Assembly (NCBI RefSeq): GCF_029502005.1
Contig: NZ_JAMQOT010000004.1
Location: forward strand, 186,001-250,000
DNA: 64,000 bases
Direction: 5' to 3'
Source: Natrinema salsiterrestre
Lineage (GTDB): Archaea > Halobacteriota > Halobacteria > Halobacteriales > Natrialbaceae
Of the stretch, positions 1 through 7,863 are shown piece by piece. Under the pieces are notes generated by a model. It searched no databases and was not told the origin of the DNA. It saw nothing but the letters and a program-made list of their open reading frames with translations. Both the position numbers and the translations under genes were made by a program. Every line of letters starts with the position of its first letter. Position 1 is the first letter of the stretch.

Positions 1-331
1 CGGCGCGAAGCGTCGAGATGAACGACTGGGCACCGCCGACGCTGCCGACGAGCGTGAGCGCGCCGGTGGGGTGGATCTGCTCGACCTTCTGGACGTTCTT
101 GTTCGAGACGAATCGGCCGCCGAGGCTGGCGCGCATGTCCGTCGCGATGATGACGCCGTCGGCGGTGGAGATACCGATCGTCGTCGTCCCGGTCTTGTTG
201 ACGTTGTCGAGGTCTGCCTGGCTCATATCGTTTTCCGGCATCGATCCGACCGCCGGTTCGTAGGGGTTCGGATCGTCGGCCAACTTATCGACCGTCCGAG
301 AGAAGTCCGAGTCGTGTGTGGGCGTATGCAT
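1..331 (-). CDS. psmB: Proteasome beta subunit, partial (3' end outside window)
   Basis: Catalytic beta subunit of the archaeal 20S proteasome, which degrades unfolded or tagged proteins in the cytoplasm. Only the first 110 codons are inside the window. A propeptide of 48 residues ends in KTG, followed by TTTIGIS, so Thr49 is the expected autocatalytically exposed nucleophile. The downstream blocks TDMRASLGG and LVGSVGGAQSF are classic for the family. The ATG at 331 fits haloarchaeal homologues, which start with a short MxTPTHD-type propeptide. The alpha subunit lies about 59 kb away in this window, so the two subunits are not co-transcribed. Confidence 0.95.
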   Translation of the reverse strand, partial: MHTPTHDSDFSRTVDKLADDPNPYEPAVGSMPENDMSQADLDNVNKTGTTTIGISTADGVIIATDMRASLGGRFVSNKNVQKVEQIHPTGALTLVGSVGGAQSFISTLRA

Positions 332-580
332 TGATCGAAGCATACGACCGGGACGGTATAAAACACCGGCGGTCACCGCTCTGGTTTCCGCTTCCGCGCG
401 CTCGGAATCGAGATGGCTCGAGCGGCGCGCTATCGGTACTCGAGCGGTGGGCAGTTCGACACGCTTCGGGTCGGTTCAGCGGCGCACCGGTCCAGCGGTG
501 CGGTCCGCGATCGATCGGGTCGGCGGCCGAGGGGCTCGCCGGTCGATGGGCGGCAAAACCAGACGGCGTCTACCGCTCGA

Positions 581-751
581 TCAGTGCTGTGCGGACTCGT
601 AGGCCGCTTCGACGTTGGCGAGGACGCGGTGGACCGGAATGGTGAATCCGGCTTGCCGGGCGGCGATGGCGAGTGGCATCGCGGCGATGCCGAGCATAAT
701 GCACAGCTGGTACAGTGCGAACAGGGTCGCGTGGTACGCGCGGGATATCAT
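581..751 (-). CDS. Small conserved haloarchaeal membrane protein (56 aa)
   Basis: A 56-residue protein beginning MISRAYHATLFALY and ending in EAAYESAQH. Its middle, about residues 9-31, is one hydrophobic segment (ALYQLCIMLGIAAMPLAIAA), followed by an amphipathic tail, so it is probably a single-pass membrane micro-protein. A TATA-like element (TTTATATA) lies about 34 bases upstream of the ATG, consistent with a very short leader. I recognise the pattern from haloarchaeal genomes but know of no function. It is below the size at which automatic gene callers are reliable; the promoter and clean hydrophobic pattern are the support. Confidence 0.65.
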   Translation of the reverse strand: MISRAYHATLFALYQLCIMLGIAAMPLAIAARQAGFTIPVHRVLANVEAAYESAQH

Positions 752-781
752 CGACGTTCACCGATGCCCAGACGGAGGGTA

Positions 782-789
782 TATATAAA
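782..789 (-). promoter_or_regulatory. TATA box for the 56-aa membrane protein
   Basis: TTTATATA on the minus strand, centred about 34 bases upstream of the ATG at 751. Archaeal transcription starts about 25 bases downstream of the TATA centre, giving a leader of only a few bases. The rest of the 752-1083 interval holds no convincing gene; it should also contain the promoter of the UPF0212 gene, which I cannot pinpoint. Confidence 0.55.
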
Positions 790-1083
790 CTTTCCCCCAG
801 ATATCTCATTCATAATGGTCGTTCGTGCCCGACCGGGTCGCCGCCCGCATGCGGTTCAATTTCACTTTCCGTGCGAACAACTCGAGGCGCACTCGAGCCG
901 ATCCATGGCTATGGCTGAGGGAATCGATGGGGTGATTTCTCGTAAGTTATGGGAATCATCCGGTTCGCGTACGCACCTCGCGAGCGCCAGTGCGCCGCGA
1001 GTGAGCGTGTGACGTGGTGGCTCGACGGGGCGACGCCACCGACGAACCGCAAAGCAGGAAACCCCCCGGACCGTCGGAACGGT

Positions 1084-1440
1084 ATGGGCAACTATCTCGT
1101 CGCGATGGAAGCGGCATGGCTCGTTCGTGACGTCGATGCGATCGACGACGCGATCGGCGTCGCCGTCAGCGAAGCCGGGAAGCGACTCAACAGCGAAGAC
1201 ATGGACTACGTCGAGGTCGAGGTCGGCGCGACGGGCTGTCCGGCCTGTGGCGAACCGTTCGACTCCGCCTTCATCGCGGCCGACACCGCGCTCGTCGGCC
1301 TCGCACTCGAGATGGAGGTCTTCAACGCCGACGGCGAGGAGCACGCCTCCCGAATCGCAAAGAGCGAGGTCGGCGGCGCGCTGCGCGACGTGCCGCTGTC
1401 GGTCGTCGACATCATCGAGACCGAACCGGAAGACGAGTAA
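1084..1440 (+). CDS. UPF0212 / DUF555 family protein
   Basis: A 118-residue archaeal conserved protein of unknown function (UPF0212). The N-terminus MGNYLVAMEAAWLVRDV and the central GATGCPACGEPFDSA motif are close to family signatures; the CPAC pair suggests a metal site or redox cysteines. The reading frame is open upstream, but that extension is Arg/Pro-rich and lacks family similarity, so the ATG at 1084 is chosen. Haloarchaeal homologues are a similar length. The neighbours give no clear functional hint. Confidence 0.92.
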   Translation: MGNYLVAMEAAWLVRDVDAIDDAIGVAVSEAGKRLNSEDMDYVEVEVGATGCPACGEPFDSAFIAADTALVGLALEMEVFNADGEEHASRIAKSEVGGALRDVPLSVVDIIETEPEDE

Positions 1441-1673
1441 GGCCACACCGTCGCGTACCCGGTTCGTCTTCTGACGCCGCGCCGTACCCTGAACCCGACC
1501 GAGATCGGTAGTCGTTTCTCGAGCGATCGGTTCGTACAGGTGCGCGATCCGTGACGATCGGGCGGTGCTCGGCTTCTCCTCCTTTCGGAAGCGAGTGCGG
1601 TCTCGATCCGTCGTCCGATCTGTCACGCGAGTTAGATCCAACCCAAAGTACTTTCTATAACCCGTAGTTATGG

Positions 1674-2219
1674 ATGCGTATGGAACTCCCGACGCCCGCG
1701 GATCTCCGTCAGCGCCGTACCGAACTCGGGCTCACGCAGAGCGAACTGGCCGACACGGCCGACGTCTCCCAGCCGCTGATCGCCCGCATCGAAGGCGGCG
1801 ACGTCGACCCGCGCCTGTCGACGCTCCGGCGGATCGTCAACGCCCTCGAGAAGGCCGAGAGCGACGTCATCCGCGCCGACGATCTGATGAACGAGGCCGT
1901 TGTCAGCGTCGCCCCCGACGATCCCGTCAGTCAGGCGGCCCAGAAGATGGAGGAAGAAGCCTACTCGCAGCTGGCAGTCATTCAGGACGGGATTCCCGTG
2001 GGATCGATCAGTCAGGGCGACCTCGTCCACCTCGACTCCGAGGACCGAGACGAACCCGTCGAAGAACACATGAGCGAGAGCTTCCCGACCGTCTCGAAAG
2101 ACGCCACTCTGGACGAGATCAGCAACCTCCTCGAGCACTACAAGGCCGTGATGATCACCGAAGCCGGCGAGACCGTCGGCATCATTACCGAAGCCGATAT
2201 CGCCGCGCGCCTGTCCTGA
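1674..2219 (+). CDS. XRE-type HTH regulator with two CBS domains
   Basis: 181-residue predicted DNA-binding sensor. Residues about 8-65 form a Cro/C1-type helix-turn-helix (LRQRRTELGLTQSELADTADVS), and about 68-178 form a pair of CBS motifs (LMNEAVVSVAPDDPV and HMSESFPTVSKDATL), which usually bind adenine nucleotides. The likely role is transcription control in response to energy charge or a nucleotide ligand; targets cannot be read from the sequence. Two in-frame ATGs (1674 and 1680) both fit; many homologues begin MELPTP, favouring 1680. An AT-rich stretch (ctttctataac) upstream is a probable TATA region. Confidence 0.88.
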   Translation: MRMELPTPADLRQRRTELGLTQSELADTADVSQPLIARIEGGDVDPRLSTLRRIVNALEKAESDVIRADDLMNEAVVSVAPDDPVSQAAQKMEEEAYSQLAVIQDGIPVGSISQGDLVHLDSEDRDEPVEEHMSESFPTVSKDATLDEISNLLEHYKAVMITEAGETVGIITEADIAARLS

Positions 2220-2317
2220 TCGGATCGGGGCCGGCCGTTCCATCGCGATGGGACGGCCGATTGTGACGGATTCGATCGGCCGCGGGCTTTATTTGACGAT
2301 GGCCGCATCTCGGAGCA

Positions 2318-3535
2318 ATGGCAGCAGTTGCTGGGACCAAGTGGCGCGCGCTCGTCCTGGTGGGGGTCGCGGAACTGTTCGCGATGACGCTGTGGTTCAG
2401 CGGGACGGCGGTCGGACCGGAGCTGGCCGGAATGTGGGACCTCACGCCCGCCGAGACGGCCTGGTTGACCAACGCCGTCCAACTCGGGTTCGTCGTGGGC
2501 GCGCTCGTTTCGGCCTCGTTGACCGTCGCTGACGTCGTCCGACCGCGGTCCCTCTTCGCCGGGTGCGCGTTCGCCGGCGCGGCGTCGACGGCCCTCATCG
2601 CGGGTGCCGTCGACAGCGGCGTCCCGGCTATCGTCCTTCGATTTCTTACTGGCGTCGCGCTGGCGGGAGTCTATCCGACCGGCATGAAGATGATGGCCTC
2701 GTGGTTCGTCCGGGGCCGCGGCCTCGCCATCGGCGTCCTCGTCGGCGCGCTCACCGTCGGCTCGGCGTCGCCACACCTCCTCCGGGCCGCCGGCGGAATC
2801 GGACAGCCTCGACTCGTGTTGTACGGGACGGCGGCCATCGCAACGGTGGGCGGGCTCCTCGCGCTGGCGTACGAGGACGGCCCGCATCAGCCGGAAACGG
2901 CGCCTTTCGACCCGGGCGCGATCCGTCGCATCGTCTCCGACCGCGGCGTCGTCCTCGCGAACACCGGCTACTTCGGCCACATGTGGGAATTGTACGCGGT
3001 CTGGACGTGGATCCCGGTCTACCTCCTGGCCAGCTTCGAGACCAGCGGGACGGCGAACCCCGAACAGCGCGCGGCGCTGCTCGCGTTCGGGACGATCGCC
3101 GTCGGCGGAATCGGCGCGTGGCTCGCCGGATCCGCCGCCGACCGCGTCGGTCGATCGCTCGTCACCAGCGCGTCGATGATCGTCTCCGGAGCCGCGTGCC
3201 TCCTCGCGGGAGTGGTCTACGGCTCCAGTCTCGCCGTGGTAGCCCCCTTCGTGCTCGTCTGGGGCTTCGTCATCGTCGCGGACTCCGCACAGTTCTCGAC
3301 GGCGGTCTCCGAACTCGCGGACGACAGCTACGTCGGCTCCGCGCTGACGCTCCAGACGGCCGTCGGCTTCCTCATCACTATCGGGTCGATCCAGCTCGTC
3401 CCCATCGTCCAGCGCGCCGTCGGCTGGCAGTGGGCGTTCGCCCCGCTCGCGATCGGGCCGCTGATCGGGACGATCGCCATGCTCAGGCTTCGAACGCTGC
3501 CGGAATCGGAGAAGTTGGCCGGCGGAAGGGGATAG
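2318..3535 (+). CDS. Major facilitator superfamily transporter
   Basis: 405-residue polytopic membrane protein with about 12 hydrophobic helices. The loop after TM2 and the GVALAGVYPTGMKMMASWF segment with nearby RGR in the N-terminal half are typical of the cyanate/nitrate-like MFS branch. A cytoplasmic loop at about 185-205 (EDGPHQPETAPF) separates the two six-helix halves, and the second half has the RVGRS motif-A remnant after TM8. The substrate is not inferable; organic anion or drug efflux are both possible. The gene stands alone between an XRE-CBS regulator and a convergent winged-helix regulator. Confidence 0.85.
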   Translation: MAAVAGTKWRALVLVGVAELFAMTLWFSGTAVGPELAGMWDLTPAETAWLTNAVQLGFVVGALVSASLTVADVVRPRSLFAGCAFAGAASTALIAGAVDSGVPAIVLRFLTGVALAGVYPTGMKMMASWFVRGRGLAIGVLVGALTVGSASPHLLRAAGGIGQPRLVLYGTAAIATVGGLLALAYEDGPHQPETAPFDPGAIRRIVSDRGVVLANTGYFGHMWELYAVWTWIPVYLLASFETSGTANPEQRAALLAFGTIAVGGIGAWLAGSAADRVGRSLVTSASMIVSGAACLLAGVVYGSSLAVVAPFVLVWGFVIVADSAQFSTAVSELADDSYVGSALTLQTAVGFLITIGSIQLVPIVQRAVGWQWAFAPLAIGPLIGTIAMLRLRTLPESEKLAGGRG

Positions 3536-3576
3536 CGTTGGTTCCGGGCGACCTCGATCGATCGGTACGCGAACCG

Positions 3577-3990
3577 CTACTCGAGGTCGGGACGCGGCGC
3601 GTTCTCGTATTTGACCATCTTCTCGGGCTTATCGGAAATCGTCTCGTAGATCCGCTGGAGGGTCTCCTCGGCCGCGAGCAGGTTGTGGTTCTCGAGGAAC
3701 TCGCGTCCCTCGTCGGTCAATCGGTAAAATTTCCAGGGGTAGCCCTGCTGTCGTCGATCGTCAGGTAGCGAGACCGACTCGACGATCCCGGCGTCGATCA
3801 GCTTCTGGACGTGCTTGTAGACCGTCGCGTCGCTCACGCTGGGATTGAGCTGCTCGAGTTCGTACATCGACGGCAGCCCGTCGGGGTGTTGGAGAATATT
3901 GGAAAGCAGTGCGAATCGCGTTTCCTGGGTCACGAACCGGACGAGTGCCCGCGTGTTCGCCCCCTCGGGAGTCCCCACGTCAGTGCTCAT
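3577..3990 (-). CDS. Winged-helix transcriptional regulator (PadR/ArsR-like)
   Basis: 137-residue regulator. A winged HTH spans about residues 15-100: LLSNILQHPDGLPSMYELEQ, the recognition-helix region SDATVYKHVQKLIDAGIV, then a wing ending KFYRLTDEGREFLE. A C-terminal helix probably dimerises. The ATG at 3990 (MSTDVG) is preferred over an upstream in-frame ATG because the extra nine residues look non-coding. It is convergent with the MFS gene and divergent from the TIR-like gene at 4131, so it could control either. The ligand is unknown. Confidence 0.85.
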   Translation of the reverse strand: MSTDVGTPEGANTRALVRFVTQETRFALLSNILQHPDGLPSMYELEQLNPSVSDATVYKHVQKLIDAGIVESVSLPDDRRQQGYPWKFYRLTDEGREFLENHNLLAAEETLQRIYETISDKPEKMVKYENAPRPDLE

Positions 3991-4130
3991 ACGGCCCGCT
4001 ACGGAGCGTGGCACCAAGTAGTTTATCCTCGAGTAAATTACTCTGGGGTGACCTGCCGGCAGCGTCGGACGCTATCGGAAACGGAAATCACACGGCAACT
4101 ACTATCCCCAATTCGCGATAATCGCCGGGT

Positions 4131-4679
4131 ATGACAGACGACGATCCACCGGTCCCCGAGGCAGTCCTCACGAGCGCATCGGAGCGACTCGAGGCCGAGG
4201 AGCTCTCGCTCACCGATAACGAGGAGATCCTCCACGCGTTGAGCGAGTTACGGCCGGTGTACGAAAGCGACCGGTCGTACTTCGTGCTCGGGAACTACGA
4301 TCGGGAACCGATCCGCCGACTGAACCTCGTCGTCGATCGGCTGAACCGCCGATCGGACGCCTACGCCTTCCGAATGGTCGACCTCCGCGGCGAGTGGGAG
4401 AACGGTATCCAGAAGTTCTGTCTGGTCGCGGACCTCGTCACCCACGTCGTCGGGGTCGCCGAGCGCGAGCCCAGCGGGTTTCTCGTCGAGCAGGGGCTGC
4501 TCGCGGGCACCGAGGAGTACTTCGAGAAGACGCACGTGCTCAAGCGAACGTATCCGGACGAGGATCGACCCTATAACTGGATGCAGGACGGCGTCTTCGA
4601 CCTGCTCGAGAAGAACGGGCGGCTGTATCGGTGGGAAACCGAATCGGAACTCATCGAGGCCGTCGAGGGGCTCTCGTAG
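4131..4679 (+). CDS. Haloarchaeal protein with Rossmann/TIR-like nucleosidase pattern
   Basis: 182 residues, no named family that I recognise. A strand-helix-strand pattern runs from about residue 46 (SYFVLGNYDREPIRRLNLVVDRL shortened: YFVLGNYD, then a helix) to VTHVVGVAEREPSGFLVEQG at about 102-121. The loop REPSGFLVEQG resembles the S/P-G-x-x-x-E loop of TIR-like and nucleoside deoxyribosyltransferase-like proteins, whose glutamate is catalytic. An acidic N-terminal helix region precedes it. By analogy it could act on NAD or nucleosides, but this rests on motif appearance alone. It is divergent from a winged-helix regulator. Confidence 0.7.
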   Translation: MTDDDPPVPEAVLTSASERLEAEELSLTDNEEILHALSELRPVYESDRSYFVLGNYDREPIRRLNLVVDRLNRRSDAYAFRMVDLRGEWENGIQKFCLVADLVTHVVGVAEREPSGFLVEQGLLAGTEEYFEKTHVLKRTYPDEDRPYNWMQDGVFDLLEKNGRLYRWETESELIEAVEGLS

Positions 4680-4934
4680 TGGCCGACTCGAGCGTTTATA
4701 TCAGCGTTTCGAACTGTTGAACGCACGTACCTGCGACGTTTCGGTCCGGTGTCGACGCACGTCGCTGAACGCGCGATCAGATATCTGTGATGGTCCTAAA
4801 ACCGAATTACTGGACACAGCCCAATACTTCGTGGTCACAACGCGAGGCTGTCCGAGCCGAAACCGTATCTATGGTCGAGTGCTCGGTGAAACTATCTCTG
4901 TCCTTATTGGACGACTGAGGCGCTAGTCGCGAGT

Positions 4935-4939
4935 GGAGG
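4935..4939 (+). promoter_or_regulatory. Shine-Dalgarno site deciding the start of the Tat protein
   Basis: GGAGG lies five bases before the ATG at 4945 and overlaps an alternative in-frame GTG at 4933. This spacing selects 4945 as the start. Most genes in this window lack such a motif, as expected where leaderless transcripts dominate. Confidence 0.6.
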
Positions 4940-4944
4940 CTACT

Positions 4945-5493
4945 ATGGATCAGGAGTCATTCCCGACTACGGATAGCGAGGAGTCGACGCGACGAAAGTT
5001 CATGAAACAGAGTGCTGCAGCGACCGCTGGGATGGCGCTCGTCGGTGCGGGAGCGGGCACCGCGACCGCTCAGGACGACGGTGTCATCGACAGTGTCGAC
5101 GAATCGTGGGGTGCGCTCATCTTCGCCAACAACTTCCACCCCGAGGCGCGGTTCGCCATCGTCTCCGATGTCGTCGAGTGGACCCCTAACTACGGAGACA
5201 TACAGGACAGTTGGTTCACGGATTACAACACCTACCACATTCGGTGGCTCAACAGCGGCGAGATCGTTCCGCTGTTCATCTCAGAGGACACCAACCTCGG
5301 TCAGTTCAACGAAGATCTCGGCTACATTCCGGAGCCGGAGGAGGGCCAGAACTGGCCGCAGGTGTTCGAGATGAACCAGGAGTGGACGCCGTTCAGTGAC
5401 AACCAGCGACTCATCACCATCAACGCGAACCCCATCAGCGACGAGGTCGCGCAGTCGATCCTCGACCACGACGACTGGTGGCAATCCGGCTGA
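4945..5493 (+). CDS. Tat-exported protein of unknown function
   Basis: 182-residue predicted secreted protein. A twin-arginine signal (TRRKFMKQSAAATAGMAL, residues about 15-35) is followed by an Ala/Gly-rich region and a likely cleavage site near TATAQDD. The mature part is acidic and aromatic-rich (WGALIFANNFHPEARF, EWTPNYGDIQDSWF, DDWWQSG) with no cysteines and no recognisable enzyme motif, typical of folded extracellular halophile proteins. No lipobox follows the signal, so it is probably released or loosely surface-bound. No functional neighbour. Confidence 0.82.
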   Translation: MDQESFPTTDSEESTRRKFMKQSAAATAGMALVGAGAGTATAQDDGVIDSVDESWGALIFANNFHPEARFAIVSDVVEWTPNYGDIQDSWFTDYNTYHIRWLNSGEIVPLFISEDTNLGQFNEDLGYIPEPEEGQNWPQVFEMNQEWTPFSDNQRLITINANPISDEVAQSILDHDDWWQSG

Positions 5494-5737
5494 CACTAGT
5501 CGTACGGACAGTCCATCGCGGATAGATCGACACGGAGTGGACGCGAGCTACACGGAGCGATCTTTTTTGAACGAGAGTGCGCTGACGCCGTCCTTAACGC
5601 GTCGTTCGCCGGCGTTCCCGCGGCGAGCCAGCAGGGCACGCTTTCGAGGCGACCTGTGTCTCGCCGACGGTTTCGAGAGCACGTCGACTGCGTCGGGGAC
5701 GCCGCCGACCGCGGCCGGACTGGACGAACAACCGATC

Positions 5738-6712
5738 TTAGCTGTGACCGGACACCGGCACCGGCTCGTAGGGCTCCTCGAGGTACTCGAGATCCGACTC
5801 CGAGAGCTCGATCTCGAGCGCTTCGACGGCCTGCTCTAAGTGCTCGACGCTGGTCGTGCCGACGATCGGGGCGTCGACCCAGTCCTTGTGCAGCAGCCAG
5901 GAGAGCGCGATCTGGGCCATCGTCGCGTGCTTGTCGTCGGCCAGATCGGCGACACGGTCGTTGATCTCCCGGCCGCCGCCCTCGCGATAGGGGTGGTCGT
6001 ACATGTGCTCCTCGGTCTCGCCGCGGGTCGTGGCGTCGATCTCCTCGTTGGGGCGCGTCAGGTAGCCCCGAGCCATGGGCGACCACGGAACGACGCCGAT
6101 ATCCTCCTTCTGACAGAGCGGTAGCATCTCGCGTTCCTCCTCGCGGTAGACGAGGTTGTAGTGGTTCTGCATCGTCTGGAACCGCTCGAGGCCCAGCGAG
6201 TCGCTCGTGTGCAGTGCGTCGGCCAACTGGTGGGCCCACATCGAGGAGGCACCGATATACCGAACGTGTCCGCGTCGGACGGCGTCGTCGAGCGCCCGCA
6301 GCGTCGTCTCGATCGGCGTCTTGTGATCCCAGCGGTGGGGCTGGTAGAGATCGATCGTGTCCATTCCCAGTCGCTCGCGGCTGGCGGCCAGTTCCTGCTC
6401 GATCGCCTTCCGGGAGAGCCCGCCCGAGTTCGGGTCGTCGTCGCGCATCCGGAAGAAGCCCTTCGTCGCGACCACCGACTCCTCGCGGTGGCCCTCGAGG
6501 GCCTCGCCCAGGATCCGCTCGGACTCGCCTCGCGAGTACATGTTCGCGGTGTCGAAGAAGTTGATCCCGAGGTCGAGCGCCCGGTCGATGATCTCCTTGC
6601 TCTCCTCGTCCTCGAGGACCCACTCGCGCCAGTCGCTCGAGCCGAAGCTCATGCAGCCCAGACAGAGGCGGCTCACCTGCATCCCGGTCGAACCGAGGGT
6701 CGTGTACTCCAT
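5738..6712 (-). CDS. Aldo/keto reductase
   Basis: 324-residue NAD(P)H-dependent oxidoreductase of the AKR superfamily, close to the YghZ/MocA-type group. The catalytic tetrad is visible: Asp54 and Tyr59 (FDTANMYSRG), Lys84 (VATKGFF) and His126 (YQPHRWD). The IVGTTSVEHLEQAVEA block near the C-terminus binds the cofactor phosphate. Length matches the family. The substrate is unknown; sugar aldehydes or other carbonyls are plausible. The ATG at 6712 gives the canonical MEYTTLGSTGMQVS start. Confidence 0.93.
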   Translation of the reverse strand: MEYTTLGSTGMQVSRLCLGCMSFGSSDWREWVLEDEESKEIIDRALDLGINFFDTANMYSRGESERILGEALEGHREESVVATKGFFRMRDDDPNSGGLSRKAIEQELAASRERLGMDTIDLYQPHRWDHKTPIETTLRALDDAVRRGHVRYIGASSMWAHQLADALHTSDSLGLERFQTMQNHYNLVYREEEREMLPLCQKEDIGVVPWSPMARGYLTRPNEEIDATTRGETEEHMYDHPYREGGGREINDRVADLADDKHATMAQIALSWLLHKDWVDAPIVGTTSVEHLEQAVEALEIELSESDLEYLEEPYEPVPVSGHS

Positions 6713-6899
6713 AGCGACAGTACGGAAACCGGGGAGAAAACAGTACGTGCTGTGGCAATCGATGACAACGCATGTATTTCGGTCCGTCTACGGGTCTCGA
6801 ACGCACGGGGCGTCTGTTGTGGCAGCGCGGGAGCCCGGTTGTGGCGGATCGACTGTGAACGACGAGGCGGCCGTCAACTGGAGGACATGCCGTGACTTG

Positions 6900-7070
6900 G
6901 ACGGTCGTAAAGTGGAACGAAAAACGGAACGTGTCCTGCTATCGTGGCAGCAGGGAATAGCCACGCCCTCCCCAGTCGATTCGCTCACTCCCGTCGCTCA
7001 CGGTGGTTCGAGACGCCTACGGCGTCTCGTCATCACGAGCGGCGCAAAGCGCCTCTCGAACGACTTCGCC
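6900..7070. repeat. Non-coding interval rich in small hairpins
   Basis: Part of a roughly 730-base gap without a convincing gene. It contains a perfect hairpin at 7009-7029 (nine-base stem CGAGACGCC, loop TAC), a second at 7041-7053 (GGCGC-AAA-GCGCC) and overlapping alternative stems around 6938-6966 (CCTGCT/AGCAGG and CGTGGC/GCCACG). Short ORFs here are Arg/Ser/Pro-rich shadows. The texture (serial hairpins, 'cgctcactcccgtcgctc' runs) resembles GC-rich intergenic repeats seen in many haloarchaea and may be a decayed element, but I cannot prove copy number. Confidence 0.45.
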
Positions 7071-7208
7071 GTTCGCTCATCCCTCGCACGGCATCGACGA
7101 CCGTCCTCACGTTTCGTTCGGACGGCCGACAGCGCGCGCCACCACACGCCAGTTGATCGACCCGAAACGGAGCCGGTCGGCTTCTCCTGTTTCGTTCAGT
7201 TAGCAGTA

Positions 7209-7216
7209 GATATAAG
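7209..7216 (+). promoter_or_regulatory. TATA box preceding a possible structured RNA
   Basis: GATATAAG in an AT-rich stretch. Start of transcription is expected about 25 bases after the centre, near 7237-7241, exactly where a self-complementary segment begins and about 200 bases before the next ORF. Confidence 0.45.
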
Positions 7217-7240
7217 TAATTTCATGTTAAACTGAAAACT

Positions 7241-7314
7241 GGAAGCCGGTCTCCAGCGGCACGGGGGCTGCATTGAAATGCCCCGGGTGATAGAGCACCC
7301 GAGACGTGGCTTCC
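7241..7314 (+). ncRNA. Possible structured RNA with three-way-junction fold
   Basis: The 74-base segment folds by eye into a Y shape. The basal helix pairs GGAAGCC (7241-7247) with GGCTTCC (7308-7314) and continues as GTCTC (7249-7253) with GAGAC (7301-7305). On top sit two hairpins: GGGGC/GCCCC (7264-7268 with 7280-7284) and GGGTG/CACCC (7285-7289 with 7296-7300). A TATA box lies about 28 bases upstream. No RNA family I know matches; it is not a tRNA because the T-loop and anticodon arm are absent. It could be a small regulatory RNA, an RNA scar of a mobile element, or a leader element for the gene at 7443. Confidence 0.35.
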
Positions 7315-7360
7315 CAACCCGATGAAGGATTCGGACGCCATGATTCCGTTCATTCTACCG

Positions 7361-7370
7361 GGATATAAAC
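7361..7370 (+). promoter_or_regulatory. Probable TATA box for the zinc-motif micro-protein
   Basis: GGATATAAAC lies about 78 bases upstream of the ATG at 7443; the predicted start near 7390 would give a leader of about 50 bases. The element sits in the loop of a weak CGGGA/TCCCG hairpin, probably by chance. Confidence 0.4.
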
Positions 7371-7442
7371 GTCCCGCACGACGACAGAACCACACGACTG
7401 AACGCGTCTCAACGCTGCTGCGAACCGCGAGCGGTGATCGCG

Positions 7443-7658
7443 ATGTGTAGTGACGATACGGCAGACGATGACGGAGACGGAATCCGATCGGAGTCACCGC
7501 TCCTCTCGTGTCCCAGCTGCGGCCAGCCCATTACCGCGCTGACCTCGAGCGGCCCGCACAGCGGCACCGTCGAACCCTGTGGCTGTTCGGTCGCGCCCGG
7601 ACTGATTCACAAGGAGAGCGTCCACGGAACTGACGGCGAAGGCGACGACGGCGAGTAA
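7443..7658 (+). CDS. Small zinc-finger-like protein (71 aa)
   Basis: 71-residue acidic protein with an Asp-rich N-terminus, a CPSCG knuckle at about residues 22-26, and a CGCS segment at about 46-49 that supplies two more cysteines, so a single zinc site (C-x2-C ... C-x-C) is likely. Such haloarchaeal micro-proteins are common and often of unknown role; one studied group influences stress and biofilm phenotypes. The in-frame GTG at 7434 is an alternative start. Function not assignable. Confidence 0.65.
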   Translation: MCSDDTADDDGDGIRSESPLLSCPSCGQPITALTSSGPHSGTVEPCGCSVAPGLIHKESVHGTDGEGDDGE

Positions 7659-7863
7659 CTGGGGCTCGGCGCTCGAGCCTCGCTGAGCAGCCGATCGGTC
7701 GTATCGGGAGTCGAACCACGAACACACCACCACGGCGTCGACTCACGCTACCGTCGACACCACTACGCGGTCTCCACCATCGACCGACCGGTCGGCTCGG
7801 AAACGGGGCTCGAGTCCGATTACGCCCCGGTGAAACGGTGAGTATCTTCCGAAATCGCTCTCG

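Noticed and set aside
949..1083. N-terminal extension of the UPF0212 gene to an upstream ATG at 949
   Set aside because: The extension is Arg/Pro/Trp-rich, whereas homologues begin MGNYLVAMEAAWL at the ATG at 1084.
4717..4926. 69-codon plus-strand ORF before the Tat-exported protein
   Set aside because: Composition is Arg/Ser/Cys-rich and unlike haloarchaeal proteins; the stretch is better read as promoter DNA.
6944..7203. Short plus-strand ORFs in the hairpin-rich gap
   Set aside because: Arg/Ser/Pro-rich frames created by repeated GC-rich motifs; no start context and no family resemblance.
7241..7314. Reading the 74-base structured segment as a tRNA
   Set aside because: The length and seven-base terminal stem fit, but there is no TTCRANY loop, no anticodon arm and the junction has only two hairpins.
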